Origin: Bacteroidales bacterium
Lineage (GTDB): Bacteria; Bacteroidota; Bacteroidia; Bacteroidales; UBA932
Direction: 5' to 3'
Length of the DNA: 64,000 nucleotides
Assembly (NCBI GenBank): GCA_017480345.1
Contig: JAFVAU010000021.1
Span: 62,001 to 126,000, forward strand
Below, piece after piece: positions 35,613-43,284 of this stretch (positions within the stretch are counted from its first letter, which is position 1; each line of letters begins with the position of its first letter). The notes under the pieces were generated by a model. It had not been told where the DNA came from, made no database searches, and was given only the letters and a program-made list of their open reading frames with translations. A program made the position numbers and the translations under genes.

Positions 35613-36821
35613 ATGAATTCTCTTCGCGAACTGTACAAGATTGGGAAAGGCCCCTCCTCTTCCCATACCATGGGCCCCAACAACGCCGCCCGCCTGTTTG
35701 GGGAGCGCCACCGTGACGCCGCCCGTTTCGAGGTCACCCTCTACGGCTCCCTGGCCGCCACCGGCAAGGGGCACATGACAGACATCGCCATCCTGGACGC
35801 CCTGGAGCCCATCGGCCCGGTGCAAATCCTTTGGGAACCTTCCCATTTTCTGGAGTATCATCCCAACGGAATGCTCTTCAAGGCTTTCGGGGCCGACGAC
35901 GCCCTCCTGGAAGAATGGACGGCCTACTCTATCGGCGGAGGCGCCCTCTCAGAAGGCCCAGGCAAGGAGATGAGCCTCTCCGGAGACATCTACCCGCTCC
36001 GGACCCTCACGGAGATTATTGACTGGTGCGATGCCAACGGCCGCAGCCTCTGGGAATACGTAGCCTTGTACGAAGACGAATCCATCTGGGATTACCTGCA
36101 GAGCATCTGGGACGCCATGAAGGCCGCCGTCGATCGCGGGCTCAATACGGAAGGCCGGCTGCCCGGTCCCCTGAACCTCTCCCGCAAAGCCGGCGTATAC
36201 CATGTGAAGGCCCTGGGCTACCAGCCCAACCTGCGCTCCCGCGGTCTGGTGTTCGCCTACGCCCTGGCCGTGAGCGAAGAGAATGCCTCCGGCGGAACCA
36301 TCGTCACGGCGCCCACCTGCGGCTCCTCCGGTGTGCTTCCCGGTGTGCTGTATCACCTGGCCAAAGGCCATGCCTTCTCGGACACCAAGGTTCTGCATGC
36401 CCTTGCCACGGCCGGCCTCATCGGCAATATCGTGAAGCACAACGCCTCCATCTCCGGCGCGGAAGTGGGCTGCCAGGGAGAGGTGGGCGTGGCCTGCGCC
36501 ATGGCATCGGCCGCTGCCTGCCAGCTGTTCGGCGGCAGTCCCTATCAGATTGAATACGCGGCAGAAATGGGCCTGGAGCACCATCTGGGCATGACCTGCG
36601 ACCCCGTTTGCGGCCTGGTGCAGATTCCCTGCATCGAGCGAAACGCCTTCGCCGCCACCCGCGCCCTGGACTCCAACATTTACTCCACCTTCTCCGACGG
36701 ACGCCACCGCATCTCCTTCGACCATGTGGTGGAAGTGATGAAACAGACGGGCAAAGACCTCCCCTCGCTGTACAAAGAGACGTCGGCCGGCGGCCTGGCC
36801 CTCAATTATCTGAAAAAATAG
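35613..36821 (+). CDS. sdaA: L-serine ammonia-lyase (iron-sulfur type, fused alpha and beta domains)
   Basis: This 402-residue enzyme deaminates serine to pyruvate. The beta-domain motif S-S-S-H-T-M-G-P lies at residues 15-22. The alpha domain follows with P-T-C-G-S-S-G-V-L-P-G-V, G-C-Q-G-E-V-G-V-A-C-A-M-A-S-A-A and C-D-P-V-C-G-L-V-Q-I-P-C, whose cysteines ligate the oxygen-sensitive 4Fe-4S cluster, pointing to an anaerobe. The frame is open upstream, but the ATG at 35613 is placed after the -7 box and gives the standard start (M-N-S-L-R-E-L-Y-K-I-G). It converges with the glycerophosphodiesterase gene, leaving 3 nt. Confidence 0.95.
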   Translation: MNSLRELYKIGKGPSSSHTMGPNNAARLFGERHRDAARFEVTLYGSLAATGKGHMTDIAILDALEPIGPVQILWEPSHFLEYHPNGMLFKAFGADDALLEEWTAYSIGGGALSEGPGKEMSLSGDIYPLRTLTEIIDWCDANGRSLWEYVALYEDESIWDYLQSIWDAMKAAVDRGLNTEGRLPGPLNLSRKAGVYHVKALGYQPNLRSRGLVFAYALAVSEENASGGTIVTAPTCGSSGVLPGVLYHLAKGHAFSDTKVLHALATAGLIGNIVKHNASISGAEVGCQGEVGVACAMASAAACQLFGGSPYQIEYAAEMGLEHHLGMTCDPVCGLVQIPCIERNAFAATRALDSNIYSTFSDGRHRISFDHVVEVMKQTGKDLPSLYKETSAGGLALNYLKK

Positions 36822-36824
36822 GGG

Positions 36825-37601
36825 TTACTCTTCCTTTCCCTCGATAACCTCGCGCGCCAGGGCGGGATCGTTGGTGGTGAGCTGGTCCACACCCAGTTCC
36901 AGCATCTCCAGCATCACTTCCCGGTTGTCCACCGTCCACACATTCACGCTCATGCCCAGATCCTTGGCTTCCTTCACCCACTCGGGGTGTTTCTGGAAGA
37001 AGGAGAAATGGTAGTCTATGCCGTTAATTCCGGCTTCAAACACCTCCGTAGGGGTCTTGTCCCCTTCCAGGTACTGCACGGTATAGCCGGGGCATTTCTG
37101 CGAGAGCTGCCGGCAGATGTAGAAACTGAAGGAGATGAAGGCAATCCGGGAAGGGTCCATGAGTTCCTGCGCCTGAAGGGCCTCCAGGCATTTTTCCACC
37201 AGGATGTCTTCCCGCTCCTGCGAATAGTGGGGTTTGAGTTCCAGCACCAGCACACAGTTGCTCTTGGCTCCCTGAACCAGGTATTCCGCCAGCGTGGATA
37301 CGGGTTCCCCGTTTTTGAGGGTATGCGCCCGCACTTCCTCGAAGGGGCTCTTCTGGATATCCGTCTTGCCGATGGTAGGGTCGTGATTCACCACCACCAC
37401 GTCATCGGCCGTCAGATGGAGGTCGAACTCGCTTCCCCAGCAGCCGAACTCCTGGGCTTTGGCAAGCGAGGCGATGGAATTCTGGGCGTTGGTGTCCCAG
37501 TAGCCGCGATGGGCCACGATGTCCGTATCATACTTGTTTTGGGGCTGAGCGCAGCCCAAGGCCAGGATACCCGGCAGCAGAAAGGAGATGATTCGTTTCA
37601 T
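36825..37601 (-). CDS. Glycerophosphodiester phosphodiesterase lipoprotein
   Basis: This 258-residue exported TIM-barrel enzyme should hydrolyse glycerophosphodiesters to glycerol-3-phosphate and an alcohol. The lipobox is L-A-L-G-C (about residues 13-17). Catalytic motifs are A-H-R-G-Y (about 31-35), E-F-D-L-H-L-T-A-D-D-V-V-V-V-N-H-D (about 59-75) and L-E-L-K-P-H near 119. Choosing M-K-R-I-I-S-F-L at 37601, rather than the ATG seven codons upstream, gives a compact lipoprotein signal. It may be read through from the promoter of the upstream candidate RNA at 37649-37779. Confidence 0.9.
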   Translation of the reverse strand: MKRIISFLLPGILALGCAQPQNKYDTDIVAHRGYWDTNAQNSIASLAKAQEFGCWGSEFDLHLTADDVVVVNHDPTIGKTDIQKSPFEEVRAHTLKNGEPVSTLAEYLVQGAKSNCVLVLELKPHYSQEREDILVEKCLEALQAQELMDPSRIAFISFSFYICRQLSQKCPGYTVQYLEGDKTPTEVFEAGINGIDYHFSFFQKHPEWVKEAKDLGMSVNVWTVDNREVMLEMLELGVDQLTTNDPALAREVIEGKEE

Positions 37602-37648
37602 ATCGGCATTAGTTTTCTCCAAATTTACGAAGAAATATTACTTCTAAC

Positions 37649-37779
37649 AAACAATGGCTCGCATCCCTGCGAGCCATTGTTTGGTTAGTTAGTAGTGTAT
37701 TCTTACCTTAAAGAAGAAGGTTAATTAAGTTGGTTAGAAAAAGCGTTTTACGTCTGGAAAAGGAGTTTGCACCCGTTTT
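37649..37779 (-). ncRNA. Candidate small RNA or long structured leader
   Basis: Between the TonB receptor and the phosphodiesterase gene, a strong minus-strand promoter (TTTG-19 nt-TACCTTTG, 37816-37786) drives about 130 nt with no ORF. The stretch holds a hairpin ggaaaacggg-tgcaaa-ctccttttcc (one mismatch), a smaller accttcttctttaaggt hairpin, and ends with a perfect 15-bp stem acaatggctcgca/tgcgagccattgt followed by ttgtttgtt. That is the layout of a free small RNA with its own terminator. Alternatively it is an attenuator-type leader of the phosphodiesterase gene 48 nt further on. I cannot assign it to a known RNA family. Confidence 0.5.
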
Positions 37780-37785
37780 CCATGA

Positions 37786-37816
37786 CAAAGGTACGACTTA
37801 TTTTTATTTTTCCAAA
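37786..37816 (-). promoter_or_regulatory. Promoter of the candidate small RNA
   Basis: TTTG (37816-37813) and TACCTTTG (37793-37786) on the minus strand with a 19-nt spacer match the full Bacteroidetes consensus. The surrounding A/T-rich tract (37794-37850) also forms the 3' flank of the TonB receptor gene. Confidence 0.7.
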
Positions 37817-37850
37817 AATTATTTAACTTTTCTTTATTAAATAAATTTTT

Positions 37851-40034
37851 TTAAAAACTAAATCGTACTTTTATTGAGAAATTTCTTGTAGCCTGGGGAT
37901 AAACGCCAATTCCTGTGTAAACGTTTGCATCGACCTCAGAATAGCTTTCCCACCTCCAACCGGAGGCATAATACATGTGATTCAGGAGATTATGAACATA
38001 AAGGCCGATACTAAGCCGCCCTCCCCCTATGGGAAAGCTCTTGCTCAGTTGGGCGTCCATCACGAAATAGGCCGGAATGGCCATTTCCTCCCGCATGGAG
38101 TTGTCAATATACTGCTTTCCTACATATTTCCCGTCCACACAGAAGGTCAAATCCTGCCAGGGAACAAAACTCAGGCGCATCATCCCAATCACAGAAGGCG
38201 ACATGAGCATGGTGGTCTTTCCATAATGGATGGGATAGGTTTTGGTATATTCCTCATTGGGCACATAGGCCGTATAGTCCCGGATCTGGTTCATGGAGAG
38301 GGTGAGGTTGCCGTCGGCCTTGAGCCAGCGGAGGGGCATCCAGGCAGCGGAAAGCTCCAGGCCCCGGCGCCAGGAGCGGTCCACATTCTCCTTGATGGCA
38401 TAACCGCTGGAGGACAATCGGCCCGTTTCCAGCAGCATGTCCTTGTATTCCATAGCATAGAGATTGGCCGATGCATGCAAGGTTTTCCCCTCGAAGCGCC
38501 AGCCCAGTTCCACGTCCAGCATGGCCTCCGGGCGGATGGGCGTCCCCTCCCCCTTCACATTCTCCTTGATGTCTCCCCGGCCCGGTTCCCGGTGCCCCAC
38601 AGCCGCAGAAGCATAGAGGGTATGCGCCCCTAATGAGGCCGAGAGGCCCGCACGAGGATTGAAAAAATGCCAGTTCTGGGTATAGTCCAGACGGTCCTCA
38701 GGGGCGGCGCCGTACTCCAACCAGTCGTCATCGGCCCCAAAAAGGCGATAGCGGATACCGCGGTACTGGAGGTCGGCATAGGCGGTGAGCCAGGGTAGCG
38801 GTGAGTACTCCGCCCGCACGAAGGCGCTCCCGTCCGTCTTCCGGCCCTTGTTGTCGTACCAGTTGTCCGCAGCAAAGGTGTCCAGCGTCTTCACCCAGAG
38901 CACATGGCCCCAATGCCCTCCGGCATAATGGGACAGATTCACTCCGCCTGTGATGTTCAGACGCTCGGTCTTGTAACGCAGCGTAGCCTGCCCCACCCAA
39001 AGGTCGTTTCCCATCTTCTTCTGATAGGTCATGTCGCTGCGGGGGGCTGCCTGGCCCGGGTCAATGCCGTAATTCTTAAGCTTGCGGTTCACCTTGTAAT
39101 ACTCGTCATAGCCGTCTCCGCGGGTATAATCGGCCGTGGCGGAAAGGGTGAGCGCGTCGCTGAAGGCATGCGTGTATTGCAGCTGAAGGTGATGCTGGGC
39201 ATAGTTGTCCGTCTGGTTGGGATAATAATACACATTCCCAAACTCATCGTAATACTCGCCTGCAGGATTATAGGTCCGGTCCTTGGCGTACTGCTCCAGG
39301 TCAATGCCATCCCAGGTGATGCCGCTACGCTGCTTGCCCATCAAATAAGTGAGCCGCACGGAATTGCGTCTTCCTAACCAGCCCAAGGCAGCAAAAGCGC
39401 TTTGGGAGCGGACCAAGGCATTGCGGATATAGCCGTCGGTGGTATTGTAGGAATAGGCGCCCGAAGCGTAAAAGCCCTTTTGGGTGCGCCCGGTGGAGGC
39501 GGCCACCGTGGTGATGAAGGTGTTGTAGGAACCGGCGGAGAAGCTCACATCGGCCCAAGGGTCGGGCGTCACAAAAGCCGTGTTCATGTTGATGCTGGCG
39601 CCGAAGGCTCCCGCGCCCGAGGCCGATGTTCCCAGTCCCCGCTGCACCTGAACGGAAGAAAGGAGGGAGGTCAGCGCAGGGATGTTCATCCAGAAGACCT
39701 CCTGCGACTCCGCATCATTGAGGGTGATGCCATTCAGCGTCACATTGATCTGCGAGCCTTTGGATCCGCGGATGGTCATGGCCGATGCCCCCAGCCCCGT
39801 GCCACCTTCATTGTAGGTAACCACCGAAGGCAGCAGGTTCAAAGTCATGGGAAGGGAATTCAAGGGATTGGTGGCCTCCAGGGTCCCTTTTCCCACATTC
39901 TCATAGGTAACAGGCGTATTACGTCCGGCACGGGAGGCCGAAACTTCCACCGAGTCCAACCGCTCGGTCTTTTCCTGCGCAGCGGCGCAGAAAGACAGCA
40001 CAATCAGTGCTGAAAACAAAACTGTTTTTTTCAT
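37851..40034 (-). CDS. TonB-dependent outer-membrane receptor, predicted thiamine importer
   Basis: This 727-residue protein has a Sec signal (M-K-K-T-V-L-F-S-A-L-I-V-L-S-F-C-A-A-A-Q), a TonB-box-like segment (D-S-V-E-V-S-A-S-R), a plug domain (about residues 40-150, with I-R-G-S-K-G-S-Q-I-N-V-T-L-N-G) and a beta-barrel ending in F-S-I-K-V-R-F-S-F, the C-terminal aromatic signature. It lacks the N-terminal carboxypeptidase-regulatory-like domain found in SusC-type receptors. A TPP riboswitch directly abuts its start codon, so thiamine or its phosphates are the likely substrate, as for thiamine-regulated receptors known in Bacteroidetes. No SusD partner is adjacent. Substrate is inferred from the riboswitch. 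Confidence 0.9.
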   Translation of the reverse strand: MKKTVLFSALIVLSFCAAAQEKTERLDSVEVSASRAGRNTPVTYENVGKGTLEATNPLNSLPMTLNLLPSVVTYNEGGTGLGASAMTIRGSKGSQINVTLNGITLNDAESQEVFWMNIPALTSLLSSVQVQRGLGTSASGAGAFGASINMNTAFVTPDPWADVSFSAGSYNTFITTVAASTGRTQKGFYASGAYSYNTTDGYIRNALVRSQSAFAALGWLGRRNSVRLTYLMGKQRSGITWDGIDLEQYAKDRTYNPAGEYYDEFGNVYYYPNQTDNYAQHHLQLQYTHAFSDALTLSATADYTRGDGYDEYYKVNRKLKNYGIDPGQAAPRSDMTYQKKMGNDLWVGQATLRYKTERLNITGGVNLSHYAGGHWGHVLWVKTLDTFAADNWYDNKGRKTDGSAFVRAEYSPLPWLTAYADLQYRGIRYRLFGADDDWLEYGAAPEDRLDYTQNWHFFNPRAGLSASLGAHTLYASAAVGHREPGRGDIKENVKGEGTPIRPEAMLDVELGWRFEGKTLHASANLYAMEYKDMLLETGRLSSSGYAIKENVDRSWRRGLELSAAWMPLRWLKADGNLTLSMNQIRDYTAYVPNEEYTKTYPIHYGKTTMLMSPSVIGMMRLSFVPWQDLTFCVDGKYVGKQYIDNSMREEMAIPAYFVMDAQLSKSFPIGGGRLSIGLYVHNLLNHMYYASGWRWESYSEVDANVYTGIGVYPQATRNFSIKVRFSF

Positions 40035-40106
40035 TTCCTTACGACGGTATCAACCGTATCAAGTTATGAGGGTATATTCTCAATCCGGACCTTCCGGATA
40101 CCCCTA
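40035..40106 (-). promoter_or_regulatory. TPP riboswitch (thi box) directly before the TonB receptor start codon
   Basis: On the minus strand the region reads aGGGGTatccggaaggtccggatTGAGAatATACCCtcata, then acTTGATacggttgataccgtCGTAaGGAA and ATG. This fits the thi-box layout: GGGGT, a variable P3 stem (tccgg-aaggt-ccgga), TGAGA, ATACCC, then a second arm with CTGAT-like TTGAT, a hairpin (acggt-tgat-accgt) and CGTAGGGAA-like CGTAAGGAA. No spacer separates the aptamer from the ATG, so TPP binding would fold the ribosome landing site into the aptamer and reduce translation. Confidence 0.9.
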
Positions 40107-40118
40107 ATATGTTTCCCT

Positions 40119-40243
40119 CCGGAGGGAGTATAATATTCGAAAACCGTCGCTTCGCGACCCCTCCCATCGGCTTCGCCGACGGGCCCCTCCCTCTTACAAG
40201 GCCGAGGGTGGCCATGGGTTTTCGAACATCATACTCCCTCCGG
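40119..40243 (-). repeat. Structured hairpin repeat, copy 2 (private arms, shared core)
   Basis: Arms 40119-40145 (ccggagggagtataatattc...) and 40217-40243 are inverted repeats matching at 25 of 27 positions, and are unrelated in sequence to the arms of copy 1 (924-1039). The 71-nt core (40146-40216) shares with copy 1 gtcgcttcgcgacccctccc, then cccctccctcttacaagg and cgagggtggccatggg. The middle hairpin differs: cccatcggc-ttc-gccgacggg here, cccaacc-tttc-ggttggg in copy 1. Both arm mismatches and the one in this hairpin are A-C on the plus strand but G-U in minus-strand RNA. It starts 5 nt after the glutaminyl cyclase stop and ends 13 nt before the riboswitch. Confidence 0.88.
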
Positions 40244-40247
40244 AAAA

Positions 40248-41000
40248 TCAATTCAATTTAACAAGTTCAATCTGATAGAGTTTAGGCCAGTTCTTGCCGG
40301 TAAGGTAAATCCTACCCGCAGCGTCTACGGCTATACCGTTCAGGACATCGGTGGCCGATGTCCAGAGCGCGTCCGGAAGGAGGCCGGCGCAGTCAATGGT
40401 TCCCTCCACCTGGCCGGAACGGGGATCGATAATGGCAATCATGTCCGTGAGGTACACGTTGGCCCATACCTTTCCCTTGATCCACTCCAACTCGTTCAGG
40501 TTCTTGAGCGGGCGGCCATTCAGCGTGACCGTCTGCTTGCGCAGCACCTTCAGGTCCTTGTCCATGAAGTACAGGTTGGCGCTGCCGTCGCTGGCGATGA
40601 GCTGCTTGCCGTCCGTGGTGAGGCCCCAGCCCTCGCGGGGATAGCCCACCGTCTTGCGGTACTCCAGCGTGGCGGCATCGTACAGAAAGGCCACCTTGTT
40701 GGTCCAGGTGAGGATGTAGAGCGTGTTTCCAAGAACCACACTCCCCTCCGCAAAGTACTTGGCGTTCAGCTTTTTGTTCTGCATGGGCTTACCGCTTGCC
40801 AAGTCCACGGTACGGATGGAACTGGTGCCGTACTGTCCCGTGGTCTCGTACAGTTTTCCCTCATGGAAAAAGAGCCCCTGCGTGTAAGCGGCCATGTCGT
40901 GAGGATACTCCTTCACCACCTTCAGTTTGTAGCACGCCACCTGTGCGTTGGAACAGGCGCACAGCATCAAGGCCATAACAAATACACCAAAGCGTTTCAT
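40248..41000 (-). CDS. Glutaminyl-peptide cyclotransferase lipoprotein
   Basis: This 250-residue protein belongs to the plant-type, five-bladed beta-propeller glutaminyl cyclase family, which converts N-terminal Gln of peptides to pyroglutamate. Family motifs are Y-T-Q-G-L-F-F (about residues 39-45), L-Y-E-T-T-G-Q-Y-G (about 50-58), G-W-G-L-T-T-D-G near 124, L-N-E-L-E-W-I-K-G and the C-terminal L-N-G-I-A-V-D and L-T-G-K-N-W-P-K-L. A lipoprotein signal ends L-M-L-C-A-C (lipobox near residues 12-15). N-terminal cyclisation is common for exported Bacteroidetes proteins, so it probably acts in the periplasm. A TAAATTTG box lies 7 nt before the ATG. Confidence 0.92.
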   Translation of the reverse strand: MKRFGVFVMALMLCACSNAQVACYKLKVVKEYPHDMAAYTQGLFFHEGKLYETTGQYGTSSIRTVDLASGKPMQNKKLNAKYFAEGSVVLGNTLYILTWTNKVAFLYDAATLEYRKTVGYPREGWGLTTDGKQLIASDGSANLYFMDKDLKVLRKQTVTLNGRPLKNLNELEWIKGKVWANVYLTDMIAIIDPRSGQVEGTIDCAGLLPDALWTSATDVLNGIAVDAAGRIYLTGKNWPKLYQIELVKLN

Positions 41001-41007
41001 AGGGACG

Positions 41008-41025
41008 CAAATTTATACAAAGATA
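41008..41025 (-). promoter_or_regulatory. -7 boxes of the glutaminyl cyclase gene
   Basis: Two overlapping candidates read on the minus strand: TAAATTTG (41015-41008), 7 nt before the ATG, and TATCTTTG (41025-41018), 17 nt before it. The first would give a leaderless mRNA. Neither has a clear -33 box. Confidence 0.5.
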
Positions 41026-41047
41026 AGAAATATTCGCGGAAAATGCG

Positions 41048-41055
41048 TACATTTG
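41048..41055 (+). promoter_or_regulatory. -7 box of the pgi promoter
   Basis: TACATTTG lies 30 nt before the pgi ATG. It is divergent to the glutaminyl cyclase promoter about 25 nt away. A -33 box with the usual spacing is not evident. Confidence 0.55.
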
Positions 41056-41085
41056 TGAATTGAGAAACAAAACAAAGAATCCTAT

Positions 41086-42423
41086 ATGATCAGAGTAGAA
41101 ACCAAAGGCTGCGAGTCTTTCGTAGATTCCGCCAAGTATGAAGCTTATGTAGCCAAGGCCCTGGATGCCTTCGATGTTCTCAAAGAAGAGACCGGCGCCG
41201 GGAACGATTTCCTGGGCTGGAAGAAACTGCCCCGCCAGATTACGGACCGCGAACTGTCCGAGTATGAAGCCATCCGGGACAAATGGGCCAAGAAAGGGGT
41301 AGACCTGGTGATTGCCATCGGCATCGGCGGCAGCTACCTGGGCGCCAAGTGCGTGATGGAGGCCCTCAGCCACAACTTTTCCAAGCAGCTCAAGCGCAAG
41401 GACGCCGCCGAGGTGGTCTTCGCCGGCAACAACCTCTCCGAGGAATACCTGGCAGAGCTCATGGACCTGGCCGCAGAGCGCAATGTAGCTTGCATCGTCA
41501 TCTCCAAGAGCGGCACCACCACCGAGCCCGCCGTGGCTTTCCGCATTGTGAAGCAGTATCTGGATAGCCATTACGGGAAAGAGGAAGCCGCAGACCGCAT
41601 CGTAGCCATCACGGATGCCAAGAAGGGTGCCCTCAAAACCCTTGCCACCCAGGAGAACTACGCCTCCTTCGTGGTTCCGGACAACGTGGGAGGCCGCTTC
41701 AGTGTCCTCACACCCGTAGGCCTTCTTCCCATCTGCGTGGCCGGCTTCGATATCCGCGCCCTGGTGGCTGGCGCCGTAGACGCCCTCAAGGGTCTGGAAA
41801 TCAAGAGTGAGAAGAACCCTGCCATCCAGTATGCCGCCATGCGCAACTGCCTTCACTCGGAACTTGGCAAGAGCACGGAAATCCTGGTGAACTACAACCC
41901 CAAGCTCACTTATGTGGCCGAATGGTGGAAACAGCTCTACGGAGAATCCGAAGGAAAGGACGGAAAGGGCATCTATCCCGCCAGCGTGAACAACACGGCC
42001 GACCTCCACTCCATGGGCCAGTTCATCCAGGAAGGCTCCCGCATCATGTTTGAGACCGTCCTGCATGTAGAGAACGCCCAGAGGAGCGTAGTCATCGAGT
42101 CCGACCCCCAGAACCTGGACCAGCTCAACTTCCTGGCCGGCAAGCATGTGGAGCACTGCAACCACATGGCCGAGCTGGGAACCCGCATCGCCCACATCGA
42201 CGGCGGCGTGCCCCAGATGGCCGTCACACTTGACAAAGTGGACGCCTTCAACCTGGGCGGCCTGCTGTACTTCTTCGAATTCGCCTGCGGCATCAGCGCC
42301 TACCTCCTGGGCGTGAACCCCTTCAACCAGCCCGGCGTGGAGGCGTACAAGAAGAACATGTTCGCCCTGCTGGAGAAGCCCGGTTACGAAGAGGCCACCA
42401 AGGCCATCAAGGAGCGCCTGTAA
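41086..42423 (+). CDS. pgi: Glucose-6-phosphate isomerase
   Basis: This 445-residue isomerase interconverts glucose 6-phosphate and fructose 6-phosphate in glycolysis. SIS-domain motifs I-G-I-G-G-S-Y-L-G-A-K (about residues 77-87), S-K-S-G-T-T-T-E-P (phosphate binding, about 140-148) and N-V-G-G-R-F-S-V-L-T-P-V-G (about 197-209) are intact. Y-P-A-S-V-N-N-T-A-D-L-H-S-M-G-Q carries catalytic residues. The length is that of the shorter bacterial form found in Bacteroidetes and Firmicutes. It is monocistronic, ended by the bidirectional terminator shared with rnpB. Confidence 0.97.
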   Translation: MIRVETKGCESFVDSAKYEAYVAKALDAFDVLKEETGAGNDFLGWKKLPRQITDRELSEYEAIRDKWAKKGVDLVIAIGIGGSYLGAKCVMEALSHNFSKQLKRKDAAEVVFAGNNLSEEYLAELMDLAAERNVACIVISKSGTTTEPAVAFRIVKQYLDSHYGKEEAADRIVAITDAKKGALKTLATQENYASFVVPDNVGGRFSVLTPVGLLPICVAGFDIRALVAGAVDALKGLEIKSEKNPAIQYAAMRNCLHSELGKSTEILVNYNPKLTYVAEWWKQLYGESEGKDGKGIYPASVNNTADLHSMGQFIQEGSRIMFETVLHVENAQRSVVIESDPQNLDQLNFLAGKHVEHCNHMAELGTRIAHIDGGVPQMAVTLDKVDAFNLGGLLYFFEFACGISAYLLGVNPFNQPGVEAYKKNMFALLEKPGYEEATKAIKERL

Positions 42424-42445
42424 AGCCTCTCGCATGTCAAAAATG

Positions 42446-42480
42446 AAGACATCGGCCCGCACAAGGCCGATGTCTTTTTC
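42446..42480. terminator. Bidirectional terminator between pgi and rnpB
   Basis: An 11-bp stem, agacatcggcc with ggccgatgtct and a 7-nt loop, is followed by ttttt on the plus strand and by cttcattttt on the minus strand, so it can end pgi and rnpB transcripts. The stem is built from two inverted copies of the over-represented 7-mer ATCGGCC. Confidence 0.88.
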
Positions 42481-42808
42481 AATGGCAAAGCCGTAAGCCG
42501 CTTTCTGTTTTTGAATCTGTCATTTATCTTCGCAACCTACCCCCCGGCATCAGGCGGGCAGCCCTTGGCTGCCGGTATATTTGGTCTTGCAGGCCCGGAC
42601 AACGTACCCGCGGCATGTCGCCATGCAACGTCGTGGGCTCTTACCCCGCGTTTTCACCCTTACCGGAGAAAAAAAATAAAAACTCCGGCGGTACTTTTCT
42701 GTTACGTTGTTTGAAGATTACTCCCCACTGTGCTTTCCACAGCCGGGTGCCCTTCCCTGTGCGGACTTTCCTCAGCCCCGAAGGGCCGCGACAGATCGCC
42801 TTACCATT
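42481..42808 (-). ncRNA. rnpB: RNase P RNA (bacterial type A)
   Basis: This 328-nt RNA is the catalytic RNA of RNase P, which trims the 5' ends of tRNAs. On the minus strand the ends pair as P1: atggtaaggc with gctttgccat (10 bp, two G-U). The universally conserved pieces are present: gaggaaagtccgcaca near the 5' end, acagaa, gtaagggtgaaaacg, gtaagagcccac, and near the 3' end aaatgacaga...acagaa...gcggcttacgg. It starts at the 3' end of recX, whose last codons hold its -7 box, and ends at the pgi/rnpB bidirectional terminator. The 384-nt protein-free gap between pgi and recX is filled by this gene. Confidence 0.97.
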
Positions 42809-43284
42809 TATTTTTCCGCTGCAAAGGTAGCAATAATTTTGGAAACCTCCGCCTCCACGGCATCGTAATCGTAGCCGCGGGTGAGGCCGAAGCGCAGCAG
42901 TTTCAGGCGGAACTGGGGGTCCCCGGTCAGGGTGCGGGCCTTGGCCTGAAGCACTTTCTGGAGCTTATCGGCCTGTTTTTCCTCATCCACCTCTTCCAGG
43001 GCGGCCCGGATAACTTCCTCCGAAATGCCCTTGGCCTTGAGCTGGAAACGGATTTTCACAGGGCCCCATCCCTGGATGGTGGCCTTCTCCCGCGCAAAGG
43101 CCGATGCATAGCGCGCATTGTCCACATACTTTTCCTTCGTAAGGGCCTCAACCACCTTCCGGGCGACATCGGCATCCCCATCAAGGTCTTTCAGGGCCTT
43201 GCGGTAGATATCGGCCTCGCAGTACTCCGCCTTGGAGCAGAGCTTTTGCAGACGGCTCAGGCAACGCGCAGTTTCCATCCCCAT
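42808..43284 (-). CDS. recX: RecX-family regulatory protein
   Basis: This 158-residue three-helix-repeat protein should bind RecA filaments and limit recombinase activity. Typical RecX segments are L-S-R-L-Q-K-L-C-S-K-A-E-Y-C, V-V-E-A-L-T-K-E-K-Y-V-D-N-A-R-Y-A, F-A-R-E-K and W-G-P-V-K-I-R-F-Q-L-K-A-K-G-I. The frame is open far upstream inside the patatin gene, but the ATG at 43284 overlaps that gene's TAA by one base (TAATG), giving coupled translation and a normal length. recA lies about 4.5 kb away on the other strand rather than adjacent. Confidence 0.9.
   Translation of the reverse strand: MGMETARCLSRLQKLCSKAEYCEADIYRKALKDLDGDADVARKVVEALTKEKYVDNARYASAFAREKATIQGWGPVKIRFQLKAKGISEEVIRAALEEVDEEKQADKLQKVLQAKARTLTGDPQFRLKLLRFGLTRGYDYDAVEAEVSKIIATFAAEK
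42822..42829 (-). promoter_or_regulatory. -7 box of the rnpB promoter, inside recX
   Basis: TACCTTTG on the minus strand lies about 14 nt before the 5' end of RNase P RNA, inside the final codons of recX. No well-placed -33 box is visible; read-through from recX is also possible. Confidence 0.55.

Noticed and set aside
42511..42830. Short plus-strand ORFs between pgi and recX
   Set aside because: The region is the RNase P RNA gene on the minus strand.
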